From NCBI GenBank assembly GCA_003254905.1, contig QANU01017745.1:148932-212931 (forward strand): a stretch of DNA of 64,000 bases. Reading direction: 5' to 3'. Origin of the DNA: Nissolia schottii (Eukaryota > Streptophyta > Magnoliopsida > Fabales > Fabaceae). Of this stretch, positions 11,945 through 24,500 are shown piece after piece. The notes below the pieces were generated by a model. The model saw nothing but the letters and a program-made list of their open reading frames with translations. It was not told where the DNA came from and searched no databases. The stretch's first letter is position 1, and each line of letters starts with the position of its first letter. The translations under genes and the position numbers were made by a program.

Positions 11945-12684
11945 GATCCAGCTCAATACCAGAGGCTCCTCTTTCTGCTCCGTTGATTTTGATTTCTTCG
12001 TTGGAGGATACCCTAAAAAGGTTTTAATCTCCTTCTCTCCTCTTCTCTAGTTTTTGTTCTGTTCTTTGAGCTACAGCATGTTTCCTAGTACTTATAAACA
12101 TGTTAGCTGCACTTTGCTATGCTCTTTGTTTTACTCAAAATTGTTGTGTTTTTCTGTTTTGTTATAATTTCTGGAGATCTATTTAATATAACCACTTTTA
12201 AATTAATTATGTTTCTGTAATTTGTGAGGGCTTAATTTTAGCTGGTTAACTTAAAAAACTAGTTTTTTTTTGGGTGTGTGTGTGGAATGGAATGTTGTCT
12301 GGTTTCGCATGACCAACCCAGAAGAAAGGAAAGATAAAGCTTGAATCTTTTTTATGGTTTGAGCATAGATCTGCTGTTGATTTGTGCAAATTATTATACC
12401 CTTTGGGGGTAAAATTGGGAAAATGCTAAATGTTCTGTTGTGGGGTTTCTTTCAAAATGGATCTATTATCAAATTGAAGTTGATAGTGTTATATGTTCTC
12501 ATCATTCCCCCTTTTGTAAATAATTGACGTTTCTGTTGATAAAACCAAGTTCCATCTTTTGTTACATTTTTTTTTAATTTCCTGAATATATTTTAGATTT
12601 TTGGCCTTGTTTATGTGTTCTATTGTGAAATTAAGCTGATTTTGGAGATGAATTGCTGTAATCTTCAGCAGAACAAACTTCTTA

Positions 12685-13721
12685 ATGGCCTGTGAGGAGA
12701 TGAGAGGCCCTCTTCCCCTTACTGATGAGAATAGCACTGTCGTTTGCCCTAGGCCACGCCGAGTCGGGGTTTTAAGTGTGCCTATGCGGCCCTTAAGATG
12801 GCATTTGAGGTAAATCTAACTACAAATTGTTGGCCATTTGATGGCATTGTGGTGTTTTAGAAGGCATTGATGGCCTGATCCGTTATATGTTTTGGTTTTG
12901 TTTATCAGTCAACAAGCTGAGGGATCTGATTCAAAAGCTGGGGCGGAGCTACTAGACATCATTCTCAAGAAGGTAAATGATGACTCTGTCTTGTCTGGTT
13001 AATGTTTGAAACAAGTAAGATAAAGTATTTCAAGTAGAATAAATTTGTTTTTCTTAAAATTGTGTGTTGGTTTCTTAGCAATGCGTGGATTTTAAATGTG
13101 ATGCATGATTTGTTTTTCATTTGAATGACACTTCTTTGATATATCTGAACTTCTAAGATGTTAAGATTTTCTTTTTTTTGGTACATTCTAAGGTGTAGTT
13201 TTACAAGTAATGTTTGTGGTATTTGCCATAGTAGCATCCTCAGATAGCAACTTTTCTGTTGGAATGATTTTGGGCTCGGAGATGTAGCATTTCCAAAATT
13301 TGTATTTTGTAGTGATTGTTAAAGGATCCAGCGACAGATGGTATAGTTTCAGCTTTTGCTATATTGCATGGTGTTTGACATTGATCTTCGGTTGATTAAC
13401 CCTTTTTTTTCCTCTTTGCTTTAATAGGAGACTTATGGGGAAGAATTTGCAAATCAGGTAGCCTCATCTCCTCCATATTTTTGTGGCTCTCCTCCGGTTA
13501 GGGCTGCTAACCCCTTGATCCAAGATGCCCAATTTGGAGAGGAAAAGCACACTCCAATATCAACGATTTCATCGCCATTAGGTTTACTTTCTCCATCTTC
13601 GTCATCTCATAAAGGAGGATGCGCTAGGAAGTTTGGACTTAAACCAGCTGCAGTGAGAGTAGAAGGATTCGATTGCCTCAGTAGGGATCGCCAGAATTCT
13701 GGCATTACAGCTGTTGCTTAA
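12685..13721 (+). CDS. Plant-conserved protein of unknown function, 160 aa
   Basis: Coding exons are 12685-12809, 12909-12972 and 13428-13721, phases 2 then 0, all GT-AG. A 5' UTR exon ends at 12020, and its intron ends in TCTTCAG at 12668, just before the ATG. The protein opens MACEEMRGPLPLTDENSTVV, has a short conserved helix AELLDIILKK, a Ser/Pro-rich middle (SSPPYFCGSPPVRAANPLIQ and SSPLGLLSPSSSS) and ends KFGLKPAAVRVEGFDCL then GITAVA. There is no enzyme motif, signal peptide or membrane segment. SSPP and SSPL sites suggest phosphorylation, an inference only. From memory it resembles Arabidopsis AT5G16110 and AT3G02555, hypothetical proteins beside an AT5G16120-type lipase and LBD41, which fits the neighbours here. 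Confidence 0.8.
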
Positions 13722-14559
13722 ACCTGTTTGCAGAAGTGTATATAAAAGGTGCTAAGTGCCGTTACTTGTGACTTAACCAACCCGAGAGAATTTTGAATGT
13801 TTTGGAGGGAAGTAAGAAATTTGGTTAGCTGTGTATATAACAAATGTTTCTTTTTTATGGTAATAATCTCGTCGTGACAATCTTTTTGAGCAGTTCGAGA
13901 GAACCTGAAAAACCTTGGTGTTCTTGAGAAGGTTTGATATGTAAAGAGCATGGTCTTTTGTAGTATAAGGCAGTTGTATCTAAGTGTCTTCTAAATTATT
14001 GTTTTGGTGATCATCACAAGAATGCCCTGTATAGAATTGGTGATTTTGGTTATTGTCCCTGTAAATATATTATATTAGGTAACTTTGAAAGTATGTTTAT
14101 TATATTTAGTTATTAAACTTGTATTTTTCTGTTCCTAAATGCAATTTTCAAGTTCTTATTTGAATTTACTGTTATGAGTCTTCATGTTGTGTGGAATAGG
14201 CTACAACACTTGTGTTAGGTGGAAAAATGAGACCATTATCAATGATAACATTTTTCCTTTACTACTCTGAGGCTGTCCCCTACCCTTGTGAGAAAATTGC
14301 GTCTCTTGATTGTGGTAAATGGTCCTTTTTTAGTGGACAGTTCTTTTTTCATATTGTTTTTTTTTTTTCCCTTTCAAATATAGAGGGGTTTTATAGGTTT
14401 GCTATGACTCATTTACATTCAATATGATGAATGTCCTAGTTTCCAATTGGAGATGGTAAGGTGGAAAGTTCTATTCAATGGCTAAGATTTTATGTAAATT
14501 TTGAGCATTGATGCAAACACTAACATGTAGTGTTGCTTTTTTAGCTAAAAATTAATTTT
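13722..14559 (+). other. 3' UTR and short spacer before the satellite array
   Basis: Holds the 3' UTR of the 160-residue gene and about 500 bp of unique-looking AT-rich DNA. No further gene seen. Confidence 0.5.
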
Positions 14560-16046
14560 TGGTTAATGGACATTTTTCGAAAAGCCTATAAATTTGTATA
14601 TTTAGTTAATAAGGGTTTTGTTTTTGTAAGGATATTATTTTTGGAAAGGATGTAATTTTTTTGGTAAGGGTTAAAAAAGGTTTTGTTTTTTTGTTAATGG
14701 GTATTTTTATTGCAACGTATAGCCTTGTATTTTTGTTTAAAAGATGTTTTTGGTGAATTGCATTTTTTTTTATAACCTGTAGTCTTGCATTTTTGCTTAA
14801 AAATGATTTTTGTTAATATGCATTTTTTCGTGGTGTATAACATTCACTTTTCATTCAAGATTTTTTTTTTGAATTAATCTTCATTTTTCGTAGATTATAA
14901 TCTTGTCTTTTTTTTAAAAAAAATAATTTTTTTTAGTAACGAGCATTTTTTCGTAAGTTATATCCTTATATTTCTGCTAAAAAATAAATTTTGGTGATAT
15001 GCATTTTTCATTAAAAATTATTTTATAGATTAATGATCATCTTTTATAGGTTATCCTTGTCCATTTTGTTAAAAATAAATTTCCTTATTAATGGGCATTT
15101 TTCATGGGCTATGATTTTTGATAAATTGCATTTTTTTTTATAGATTATAACCTTTCTTTGTTTCATTAAAACTTAATTTTTGGGTCAATGATTATCTTTC
15201 ATATACAGTAACTTTTTGAGTTAAATATGATTTTTTTTGTTAACAAAATATTTCATAGCCTAGAGCCTTAAATTTTTGTTTATAAATGGGTTTTGGTAAA
15301 TGAAAATTTTCATAGCATATAATTTTGTATTTTTACTTAAAAATGTTTTTGGTTAATGAACATTTTTCATAGTCTATAACATTTTTTTTATTAAAAGTGA
15401 TTTTTTAGATTAATGGACATCTTTCATAAGCTATAGTCTTATCTTTTTTTTAGAAATAATTTTTTTTTATTGATGAGCATTTTTCATAGGTTGCCTTCTA
15501 TTTGTCCTTAAAAATGGTTTTTGATAATGTGCTTTTTTCATAGGATATAACCTTCTTTTTTTTCATTAAAAAAATACTTTTTGAATTAATGGTCATTTTT
15601 CATATATAGCCTTGTCTTTTTTATTATAAATAACATTTTTATTAATGGGCATTTTTTATAGGTATATAGCCTTATATTTTCGCTCAAAAATGATCTTCGA
15701 TAATATGCATTTTCTATAGCATATGACCTTATCTTTATCATTAAAAATGATTTCTTGGATAAATGAATATTTTTCATAGGCTATATATAGTCTTGTCTTC
15801 TTTGTTAAAAACAAACTTTTTCATTAATGAGTATAACCTTATATTTTTGCTTAAAAATAGTTTTCAAAAATATGAAATTCAAATAGCCTATAGCTTCTCT
15901 TTTTCGTATTAAATGAGTTTTTTTAATTAACAATCATCTTTCATAGGATATAACATTATATTCTCCGTTAAAAACAAACTTCTATGACAATGAGCATCTT
16001 TTGTAGACTATATAATCTTGTATTTTCTCTCTAGAATGGTTTTTAG

Positions 16047-16353
16047 TAGGGGTCTACACGGGTCAGATCGGACCTACCCATGTTAAAGACTCGACCCGTC
16101 TTAGGCGGGTCGAGTCATTTTTCATGGATTTTTGATTGGGTACCCACCAAACTCGCGACCCACCAAAGACGGGTCGGTGGGTGACCTGCCATTTTTTTTC
16201 CTTTTAAATTTTAATTATTTTCATTTAACTTGTTTTTTTATAATAATAATTTGTTTTTTAATTAAAAAATAGATTATCTTTTAATGCATAAAATGGGTTT
16301 AGATCCAAAAAGAAAATAAATCTAATAAAAAAATGTTTTTTTAATAAATATAA

Positions 16354-16404
<51 letters not shown>

Positions 16405-16500
16405 ATCGACAGGTTGGCAGTCAAATCGAGTCTCATAACTCGAACTCAACACTCAACCCTACACAAGTGACGGGTCGCCATGACCCATTGTTCAACCCTA
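16047..16500. mobile_element. Non-autonomous hAT-like element, 454 bp, inside array 1
   Basis: Begins TAGGGGTCTACACGGGTC and ends in a mirrored ...GACCCATTGTTCAACCCTA, with many GGGTC/GACCC words near both ends, a common signature of plant hAT MITEs. The flanks GTTTTTAG (16039-16046) and GTTTTCAA (16501-16508) are an imperfect 8-bp duplication and both match the same point of the satellite unit. Contains a (TAA)n microsatellite at about 16354-16400. Confidence 0.7.
16354..16400. repeat. (TAA)n microsatellite
   Basis: About 15 TAA units inside the hAT-like element. Confidence 0.95.
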
Positions 16501-18189
16501 GTTTTCAATAATATGCATTTTCTGAAGCCAGTGACATTCTTTTTTCTTTATAAACAATTTGTTGGATTAATGACCATTTTTCATAGACCATGATCTTATC
16601 TTATATTTCCTCTTTAAAATGATTTTTGGTAATATGCATTTTACATAGCCTATACCTTTTCTTTTTCATTAAAAATAGCTATTTTGGTTTAATGGTCATC
16701 TTTCATAAGCTATATAGTTTTGTCTCTTCGTTAAAACCAAACCTTTTTTATTAATAGACATTTTTCATAAGCTATATTCTTGTATTTTCTCTCAAAAAAG
16801 GTTTTCATTATTATGCACTTTTTGTATAGCCTATAGTCTTCTATTTTTCATTAAAAATGAAATTTTTGGACTAATGATCATCTTTCATAGACTATAGACT
16901 TGTCTTTCATCAAAACCAAACATGTTTATTAATAGAAATTTTTCGTAAGTTATAGCCTTGTATTTCTTATCAAAAATGATTTTCAATAAAATGCACTTTT
17001 TGTGGCCTATTGTCTTCTCTTTTTCATTAAAATGACATTTTGGATTGATTGTCACCTTTTGTCGGGTATAGTCTTGTCTCTCTGTTAAAACTAAACCTTT
17101 TTTATTAATAAACATTTTTTAAGGCTATAACCTTGTATTTCCTCTCAAGAACGGTTTTTAGTAATATGCATTTTTTGTAACCAATAACTTTCTCTTTTTC
17201 ACTAAAATTGATTTCTTTTTATTAATGATCATTTTTCATTTGCTATAGCATTGTCTTTTTGTAAAAATCAAACCTTTTAAGTAACAAGCAATTTTCATAG
17301 ATTATAACCTTGTATTTTTGTCTCAAATATGGTTTTCGGTAATATGCATTTTTCGTAACCTATAGCCTTTTATTTTTCGTTAAAATGACTTTTTTTGGAT
17401 TGATGATGATCTTTTGTAGTCGATAGTCTTGTCTTTTCGTTAAAACTAAACCTTTTCAATAACGATTATTTTCCATCAGCTATAACCTTGTATTTCCTCT
17501 AAAAAACGATTTTCGGTAATATGAAATTTTCATAACCTATAACTTGCTCTTTTTTGTTAAAATGACTTTTTAGATTAATGACCATATTTTTATAGGTTTT
17601 GGCCTTGTCTTTTCGTTATAACCAAACCTTTTTATTAACGGACATTTTTCATGAGCTATAATATTGTATTTTCTATCAAAAACGGTTTTTGGTAATATGC
17701 ACTTTTCTTAGCATGTAGCCTTGTACTTTTCATTAAAATTAATATTTTTGGATTGATTGCCATCTAATATAGGTTATAGCCTTGGTTTTTCATAAAAATC
17801 AAACCTTTTGATTAATGGACATTTTTCATAGGTTGTAGCCATGCATTTCCTCTCAAAAACGGCTTTGATAATATGCACTTTTTGAAGCCTGTAGCCTTCT
17901 ATTTTTCATTAAAAATTATTTGTTTTAGATTAATGACCCTTTTTTTGTAGGCTAAAGCCTTATCTTTTCATTAAAACCAAGCCTTTTTATTAACAAACAT
18001 TTTCATAGGCTATAACTAGGGATGGGAATAGGCCAGGCCTGTCAGGGCTTGCGGCCTGGCCTGTTTGGCAAAAAGGTCAGGCCCAGACCATTTTTTAAGC
18101 CTGTTTCAGTAAACAAGCCAGGCCCAGGCCATTTTCAAAGCTTGTTAGGCCTGTCAGGCCGGCCTGTTTACTTACAAATACACATATGT

Positions 18190-18285
18190 TTACTAAAAAA
18201 TAAAAACTCATTTACCTTCCAGCAGGGTTTGAACCCAAGACCTTCCCCATACTAAGTAACATGGTAACCACTAGACTAATATTAC
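18190..18285 (-). other. tRNA-like / SINE-head-like segment inside the hAT element
   Basis: On the minus strand TAGTCTAGTGGTTA fits the pol III A box, and about 40 bases later GGGTTCAAACCC fits the B box. No acceptor stem closes around it, so it is not a functional tRNA gene. It looks like a captured SINE head or tRNA relic. Confidence 0.5.
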
Positions 18286-18579
18286 TTTTAGTATCATTCT
18301 ATGTAATTATATTTATTAATATAATTTTATCATTTTAATTTTGCTTTTGCATTTTAAAGTAAGTAACCCTAGACGGCTATATGCCTATTATCTCTCAAGA
18401 CTCACATCTCTCAATAATTCTTGTGTTGTGAATTAATATTGTGTTGAGAATTAATGTATTGTGTTGAGAATAATTCTTGTTTATTTGGTATTTTGATGTT
18501 ATTTGTCTTGTATGTTTTGGATGTAGATCGTATTTGGATATTATTGGTATTGTAAGATGATTGATTATTGTTGTTGAAT

Positions 18580-18760
18580 TTTATTTTATTGAGTGTGTAA
18601 CAGGCCGTAATAACAGGCCGCAATAATAGGTCGTGAATGTTATTTTATTGAGTGTGTAACAGGCCGCAATAACAGGTCGTAAATGTTATTTTATTGAGTG
18701 TGTAACAGGCCGCAATAACAGGTCGTAATAACAGGCCTCAATAACAGGCCAAAAGTAGCA
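18580..18760. repeat. Minisatellite inside the hAT element
   Basis: Tandem copies of a ~50-bp unit combining GTTATTTTATTGAGTGTG with AACAGGCCGCAATAACAGG. The AACAGG(C/T)CG(C/T)AAT sub-unit is itself repeated several times. Confidence 0.85.
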
Positions 18761-20104
18761 GCTTTTTTTTATTATAAAAAAATCAAGCAGGCCTGTCAGG
18801 CTCCAGGCCCAGGCTAGAAATTTACGAAACATGCCTGGCCTATTAAGGGTCCGGCCTGGCCTGTTCCTACCCCTAGCTATAACCTTGCATTTTGTCTCAA
18901 AAACATTTTTCGGTAGTATTCACATTCTGTACATTTTAGCCTTTTATTTTTTTATTAAAATTAAATTTTTTGGATTAATAACCATATTTCATAGGCTATA
19001 TCATTGGCTTTTTGTAAAAGCAAACTTTTTTTATTAACGGACATTTTTCTTTGGCTATATCCTTGTATTTCCTTTCAAAAATGGTTTTCGGTAATATGCT
19101 TTTTGTGACCTATAACCTTCTCTTTTTCATTAAAATAACTTTTTTGAATTAATGATCATCTTTCATAGGCTATAGCCTCGTATTTTTATTAAAAACAAAT
19201 CTTTTTATTAACGGGCTATTTTCATTGGCAACATAGCCTTGTATTTTTACTGAAAAACGATTTTCGAAAATATGCATTTCACAGCCTGTAACCTTCTTTT
19301 TTCTTTAAAAATGAAATTTTTGGATTAATGACCATATTTTATAGGCTATAACATTGTCTTTTTGTTATAACCAAACATTTTTATTAACTGACATTTTTCA
19401 TAGGCTATAGTTTTGTATTTCTTTTCAAAAACGTTTTTTGGTATTATGCACTTTCTGCAGCGTGTAGCCTTCTATTTTATATTAAAAATGACTTTTTTGG
19501 ATTAATAACCATCTTTCATAGGTTATATCCTTGTCCTTTTGTTAAAACCAAACCTTTTTATTGACAGACATTTTTCATAGGTTATGGCCTTGTATTTTCT
19601 CTAAAAAATAATTTTCGGTAATATTAGTTTTCATATCTTGTAGCTTTCTATTTTTCACTAAAATTGTGTTGTATGGATTACTGACCATATCACATAGGTT
19701 ATAGCCTTGGCTTTACGTGGAAACCAAACCTTTTAATTAATAGACATTTTTCATAGGTTATAACCTTGTATTTTCTCTCAAAAATGATTTTTGATAATAT
19801 GCACTTTTTGTAGCCTATAGTCTTCTATTTTTCTTTAAAATGACTTTTTTTGGATTGATGATGATTCTTTTTAGTCTATAATCTTATCTTTTCGATAAAA
19901 TTAAAACTTTTTATTCACAAGCATTTTTCATGGGTTATAACCTTGTATTTCCTCTGAAAAAAGGCTTTTTGTAGCCTTTATCATTCTATTTTTCATTAAA
20001 AATGCCTTTTTGTTATTAATGACATGACAATTTTTCATAGGCTATAGCCTTGTCTTTTCATTAAAATCAAACATTTTTCTTAACCGACATTTTTCATAAG
20101 TTAT

Positions 20105-21542
20105 TGATAAGTGTCGTATTTGTCCAAAATTCAACTAGTAAAAAGACACTCATCCGCTTAAATTTTAAAGAATTATCTGACTAAATTCCCCACTTTTAGT
20201 AGGATTTATAATATATTTCTAAAGATGGATGCAAACATATTAATTAAAGAATAATCCCATAAAAATGAGCAAAGGGCAAAAGAGGCAAAGAAGGAAAAAT
20301 GCGAAATCAGAAGCAAGGCCGCTCAGCGGTAGCTACAAGCCGCTCAGCACACAAAAGACAAGAGCCGCTGAGCGAGTTGCCCTGCACCGCTCAGCGGTCG
20401 TACCCACCAAACCACTTGCAGCCGGCGCATTTATGAAGCCAGCTGGCGCCGCCTTGCAAAGTCGGCGCCGCCACCAGCTGTAGCTGCCATGACAGCCTGG
20501 AGCCACTGGAAAAGACCAAACTGCTCAGTGAAAGTACCATTATCGCTCAGCGGTGACACTTAAATCGCTCAGGGGAGTACCCTAACCGCTCAGCGGTGAC
20601 CTCGAATTTTGCCTATAAATAGGAAGGCTGAACCATTCATTTCCATCATCCCTTCCCCCAAAAAACACTCATTCTTTTACATTTTCATTTGTACTTCAAA
20701 GCGTAGGTTAGTTTAGCAACAAAGAGGAGGCCGGTGAAGGAGCCAGGAGTGATCGAGGAAGCACAGAGGTCGTTGTCATGACAACGTGAGAACGTGTCAT
20801 GGTAAGCGTCCATCACCTTACCTCTGAGATTCTCTTGTAAGATGGATTTCTAATCCTCTTGTTGTTGAGATTTTTTATGACTATTGTAATATGATTGTAT
20901 CCATGCAACTTTTGCATATGAATTTATCAGTTTCTATGATTTGCTTGAATGATTTTACGTTTACTGCTTGTTTTAGCTTAGCTACCTAAAGCATGATTCT
21001 AAACTGCTTGATTGCGCACGAGAGCGGCAGCATAAGTTGGAACTAAATCAATTCATCTAATTCTTAGTTGCTGTAACTGGAATAAGGATTAGCCGTTTTA
21101 ACATCTGGAATAACGCTGGTGTACTTTGTTAAGTTTGCGTGCGAAAGTGACAGCTTAAGAAAGGAAACCTGATGATCTTTTCATGAGCGAAAGCGATGAA
21201 CAAGTTAAGAACTGGTGGCGATGAATCAATGAAATGATAATTCTGTTGTACTAAGTAAATGAATGCATGAAACTATAATAGGATTTAATTCCTAACAAGC
21301 TTTTGGATCTACCTCTGATTTGTTGCCTATTTATCTTTTATGTTGTTTATTTATTTATCTAAAATATCAAATCATCATTCCTTCACTTTATTGTTTAATT
21401 AACAAACTCAAGAACGGTATTTTTGCAACTCCCTATGGATACGACTATACCCGACTATACTGCAATTGGATCCCTTGAGGATCTGAAAGCTGTAAAGAAG
21501 GATATATTATTAAACGACGAGAGTGTAAAAAGGCTTTCAATA
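20105..21542 (+). mobile_element. Solo LTR of a Ty3/Gypsy (Tat-like) element, ~1.44 kb, in array 1
   Basis: A non-satellite block starting TGATAAGTGTCG with a promoter-like GCCTATAAATAGGAAGG (about 20612) followed by a CA-rich leader, and a 3' part with ACTCCCTATGGATACGACTA, a phrase typical of plant Gypsy/Tat LTR ends. Several GCTCAGCGG motifs lie at 20300-20600. The flanks GTTAT and GCTAT are a near-identical 5-bp duplication at the same point of the satellite unit. No internal coding region, so this is a single-LTR fossil left by LTR-LTR recombination. The right border is less certain than the left. Confidence 0.65.
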
Positions 21543-24500
21543 GCTATAGACTTGTATTTTCTATCAAAAATGATTTTCGGTAATATGCATTTTCCTTAGC
21601 TTGTCACTTTATACTTTTCATTAAAATTGATTTTTTTTGGATTAATGGTCATCTAATATAGGCTATAGCACTGTCTTCTTGTTAAAGCTGGACCTTTTTA
21701 TTAACAGAAATTTCTCATAGGTTGTAATCTTATATTTTCTCTCAAAAATAATTTTGGGTGATATGCAATTTACGTAGCCTATAGCCTTCTATTTCTCATT
21801 AAGAATGACTTTTTTAGATTAATAATCATATTTCATAGGTTGTAGCATTGTCTTGCCGTTAAAACCAAACCAAACCAAACCCTTTTCTTAACGATCATTT
21901 TTCATAGGCTATAGCCTTATATTTTACCCCAAAAACGATTTTCAGTAATATTCACTTTCCATAGCTTTTAACCTTTTATTTTTTATTAAAATTGACTTTT
22001 TTGGATTAATGACTATCTTTCATAGGCTATTTCACTGTCTTTTGTTAAAACAAACTTTTTGATAAACTGACATTTTTCATTGGCAATATCCTTGTATTTC
22101 CTTTTAAAAATGGTTTTCAATGATATTCACTTTTTGTGGCCTATAGCCTTCTATTTTTCATTAAAATATATTTTTTATTAATGGTCATCTTTTATAGGCT
22201 TTAACCTTATCTTTTGGTTTAAATCAAACATTGTTATTAACGTGTGATTTTAGTAGGTTATATAACCTTGTATTTTTTCTCAAAATTTTATTTCGGTAAT
22301 ATGCACTTTCCACAGCTTGTGGCCTTCTTTTTTCATTAAAAATGACATTTTTTAAATTTATTTAAGGTCATATTTTGTACCCATAGCCTTGTCTTTTCGT
22401 AAAAAAAACCCTTTTTTAAATGAGCATTTTTCAAAGGCCATAACCTTGTATATTTGCTCAAACATAGTTTTTGGTAATATTCACTTTACATAGCTTGTAG
22501 CCTTCTATTTTTCACTAAAATTGACTTTTTTGGATTAATGACAATCTTTCATAGGCTATAATATTATTTTTTTTCCGTAAAAATGAAATTTTTTTAATTA
22601 ATGGACATTTTTCATAGGTTATAACCTTGTATTTGCTATCAAAAATGATTTTCGTTAATATGTACTTTTCGTAGGCTATAATCTTCCCTTTTTATTTAAA
22701 ATGACTTTTTTGGATTGATGGACATTTTTGTAGGCTATAGTATTGTCTTTTTGTTAAAACCAAACATTTTTATTAACAAACATTTTTCATAGGCTATGGC
22801 TTTGTATTTCTTCTCAAAAAATAATTTTCGGTAAATATGTACATTTCATAGCCTATAGACTTCTCTTTTTCCTTAAAAATGGCTTTTTTTTTATTATTAA
22901 TGATCATATTTCATAGGCTATACATTTGTCTTTTTGTTAAAACCAAACCTTTTTCTCAATGAAAATTTTTCATAGGTTATAACCTTGTGTTTTTTTTCTT
23001 CCAAAAAGCGATTTTTGGTAACTTACACTTTCCTTAGCCTATATTCTTCTATTTTTCATTAACATTGACTTTTTTGGATTAACGGTCATCTAATATAGGC
23101 TGTAGCCTTGTCACTTTGTTAAACCCAAACTTTTTTATTAGTAGACATTTTTCATATAACTTTGTTTTCTTTGTTAAATGCAAACTTTTTTTATTAATGG
23201 ACATTTTTTGTATGCTATAACAATGCATTTTGTCTCAAAAATGGTTTTTAGTAAAGTGAATTTTTCATAGCCTATGACCTTCTCTTTTTCACTAAAAACG
23301 ACTTCTTGAATTAATGATCATCTTTTATAGGCTATAATCTTGTTTTCTTCATTAAAAACAATTTTTTTTGTTAATAAGCATTTTTCATAGGCTATAACCT
23401 TGTATTTTCGCTCAAAAATGGTTTTCAGTAAATTGTGTTTTTCGTAGCTTATGACATTCTCTTTTTCACTAATAACGACTTCTTAGATTAAGAAACATCT
23501 TTCATAGGCAATCTAACCTAGTTTTCTTCATTAAAAATAAACTTTTTTCGTTAATGGACTTTTTTGAAGGTAATAAATTTATATTTTTACTCAAAAATAA
23601 TTTTCGGTAATCTAAAATATCTATAATCAATAGTCTTCATTTTTTCGTTAAAAATGACATTTTTTTTAATTAATGGTCATCTTTCATAGGATATAATATT
23701 GTCTTTTTCGTTAAAAATAGAATTTTTTTGCATTTTTCATAGGCTATAACCTTATATTTTCGCTCAAAAGTGATTTTTCAGTAATTTCCATTTTCCATAG
23801 CCAATGACCTTTTCATTTTCATTAAAAATGATTCCTTAGATTAATAGTTATCTTTCATAGATTATATCTTTATCTTCGTTAAAAATAAACTTTTTCGTTA
23901 ATGGGCATTTTGCGTAGACTTGTATTTTCTCTAAAAAATGGTTTTTGGTAATATGTATTTTTCGTAACCCATGACCTTCTATTTTCCCTTATAACTGACT
24001 TCTTGAATTAATGGTCATCTTTCTTAGACTATAGTCTTGTTTTTTTTCGTTAGAAACAAACTTTTTTATTAATGGAAATTTTTCGTAGGCTATAACTTCT
24101 TTTTCTTTTCTTCTCAAAAATGGTTTTTGGTAAAGTGCATTTTTCATAGCCTATGTACTTCTCTTTTTCATTAAAAATTGACTTTTTGGCTGGATGACCA
24201 TCTTTCATAGGCTAGTCTTGTTTTCTTCATTAAAAACAAACTTTTTTTTGTTAATGGGCATTATCGCGAGGTTATACCCTTGTATTTTCGTTCAAAAATG
24301 GTTTTCGGTAATCTAAAATTTTCGTAGCCTATAACCTTCTCTTTTTCATTAAAAATAATTTTTTTTATTAATTGTAAAAATAAAATTTGTCTTTAATGGG
24401 CATTTTTTGTAGGCTTATATTTTCTCTCAAAAATAGTTTTTGGTAATAGGCATTTTTCGTAGCCTATGACCTTCTCTTTTTCTTCATAAACAGCTTCTTG

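Larger units (their letters stand above)
18017..18875. mobile_element. Non-autonomous hAT element, 859 bp, perfect 8-bp target duplication
   Basis: The left end TAGGGATGGGAATAGGCC matches the complement of the right end, TAGGGGTAGGAACAGGCC, and both continue into AGGCC-rich subterminal repeats. GCTATAAC occurs at 18009-18016 and again at 18876-18883, an exact 8-bp duplication of satellite sequence. No transposase frame. The interior carries a tRNA-like box A/box B segment (18190-18285) and a short tandem repeat (about 18580-18760). Confidence 0.92.

Noticed and set aside
18190-18285. A tRNA gene
   Set aside because: A and B boxes are present, but no acceptor stem or proper anticodon arm closes around them.
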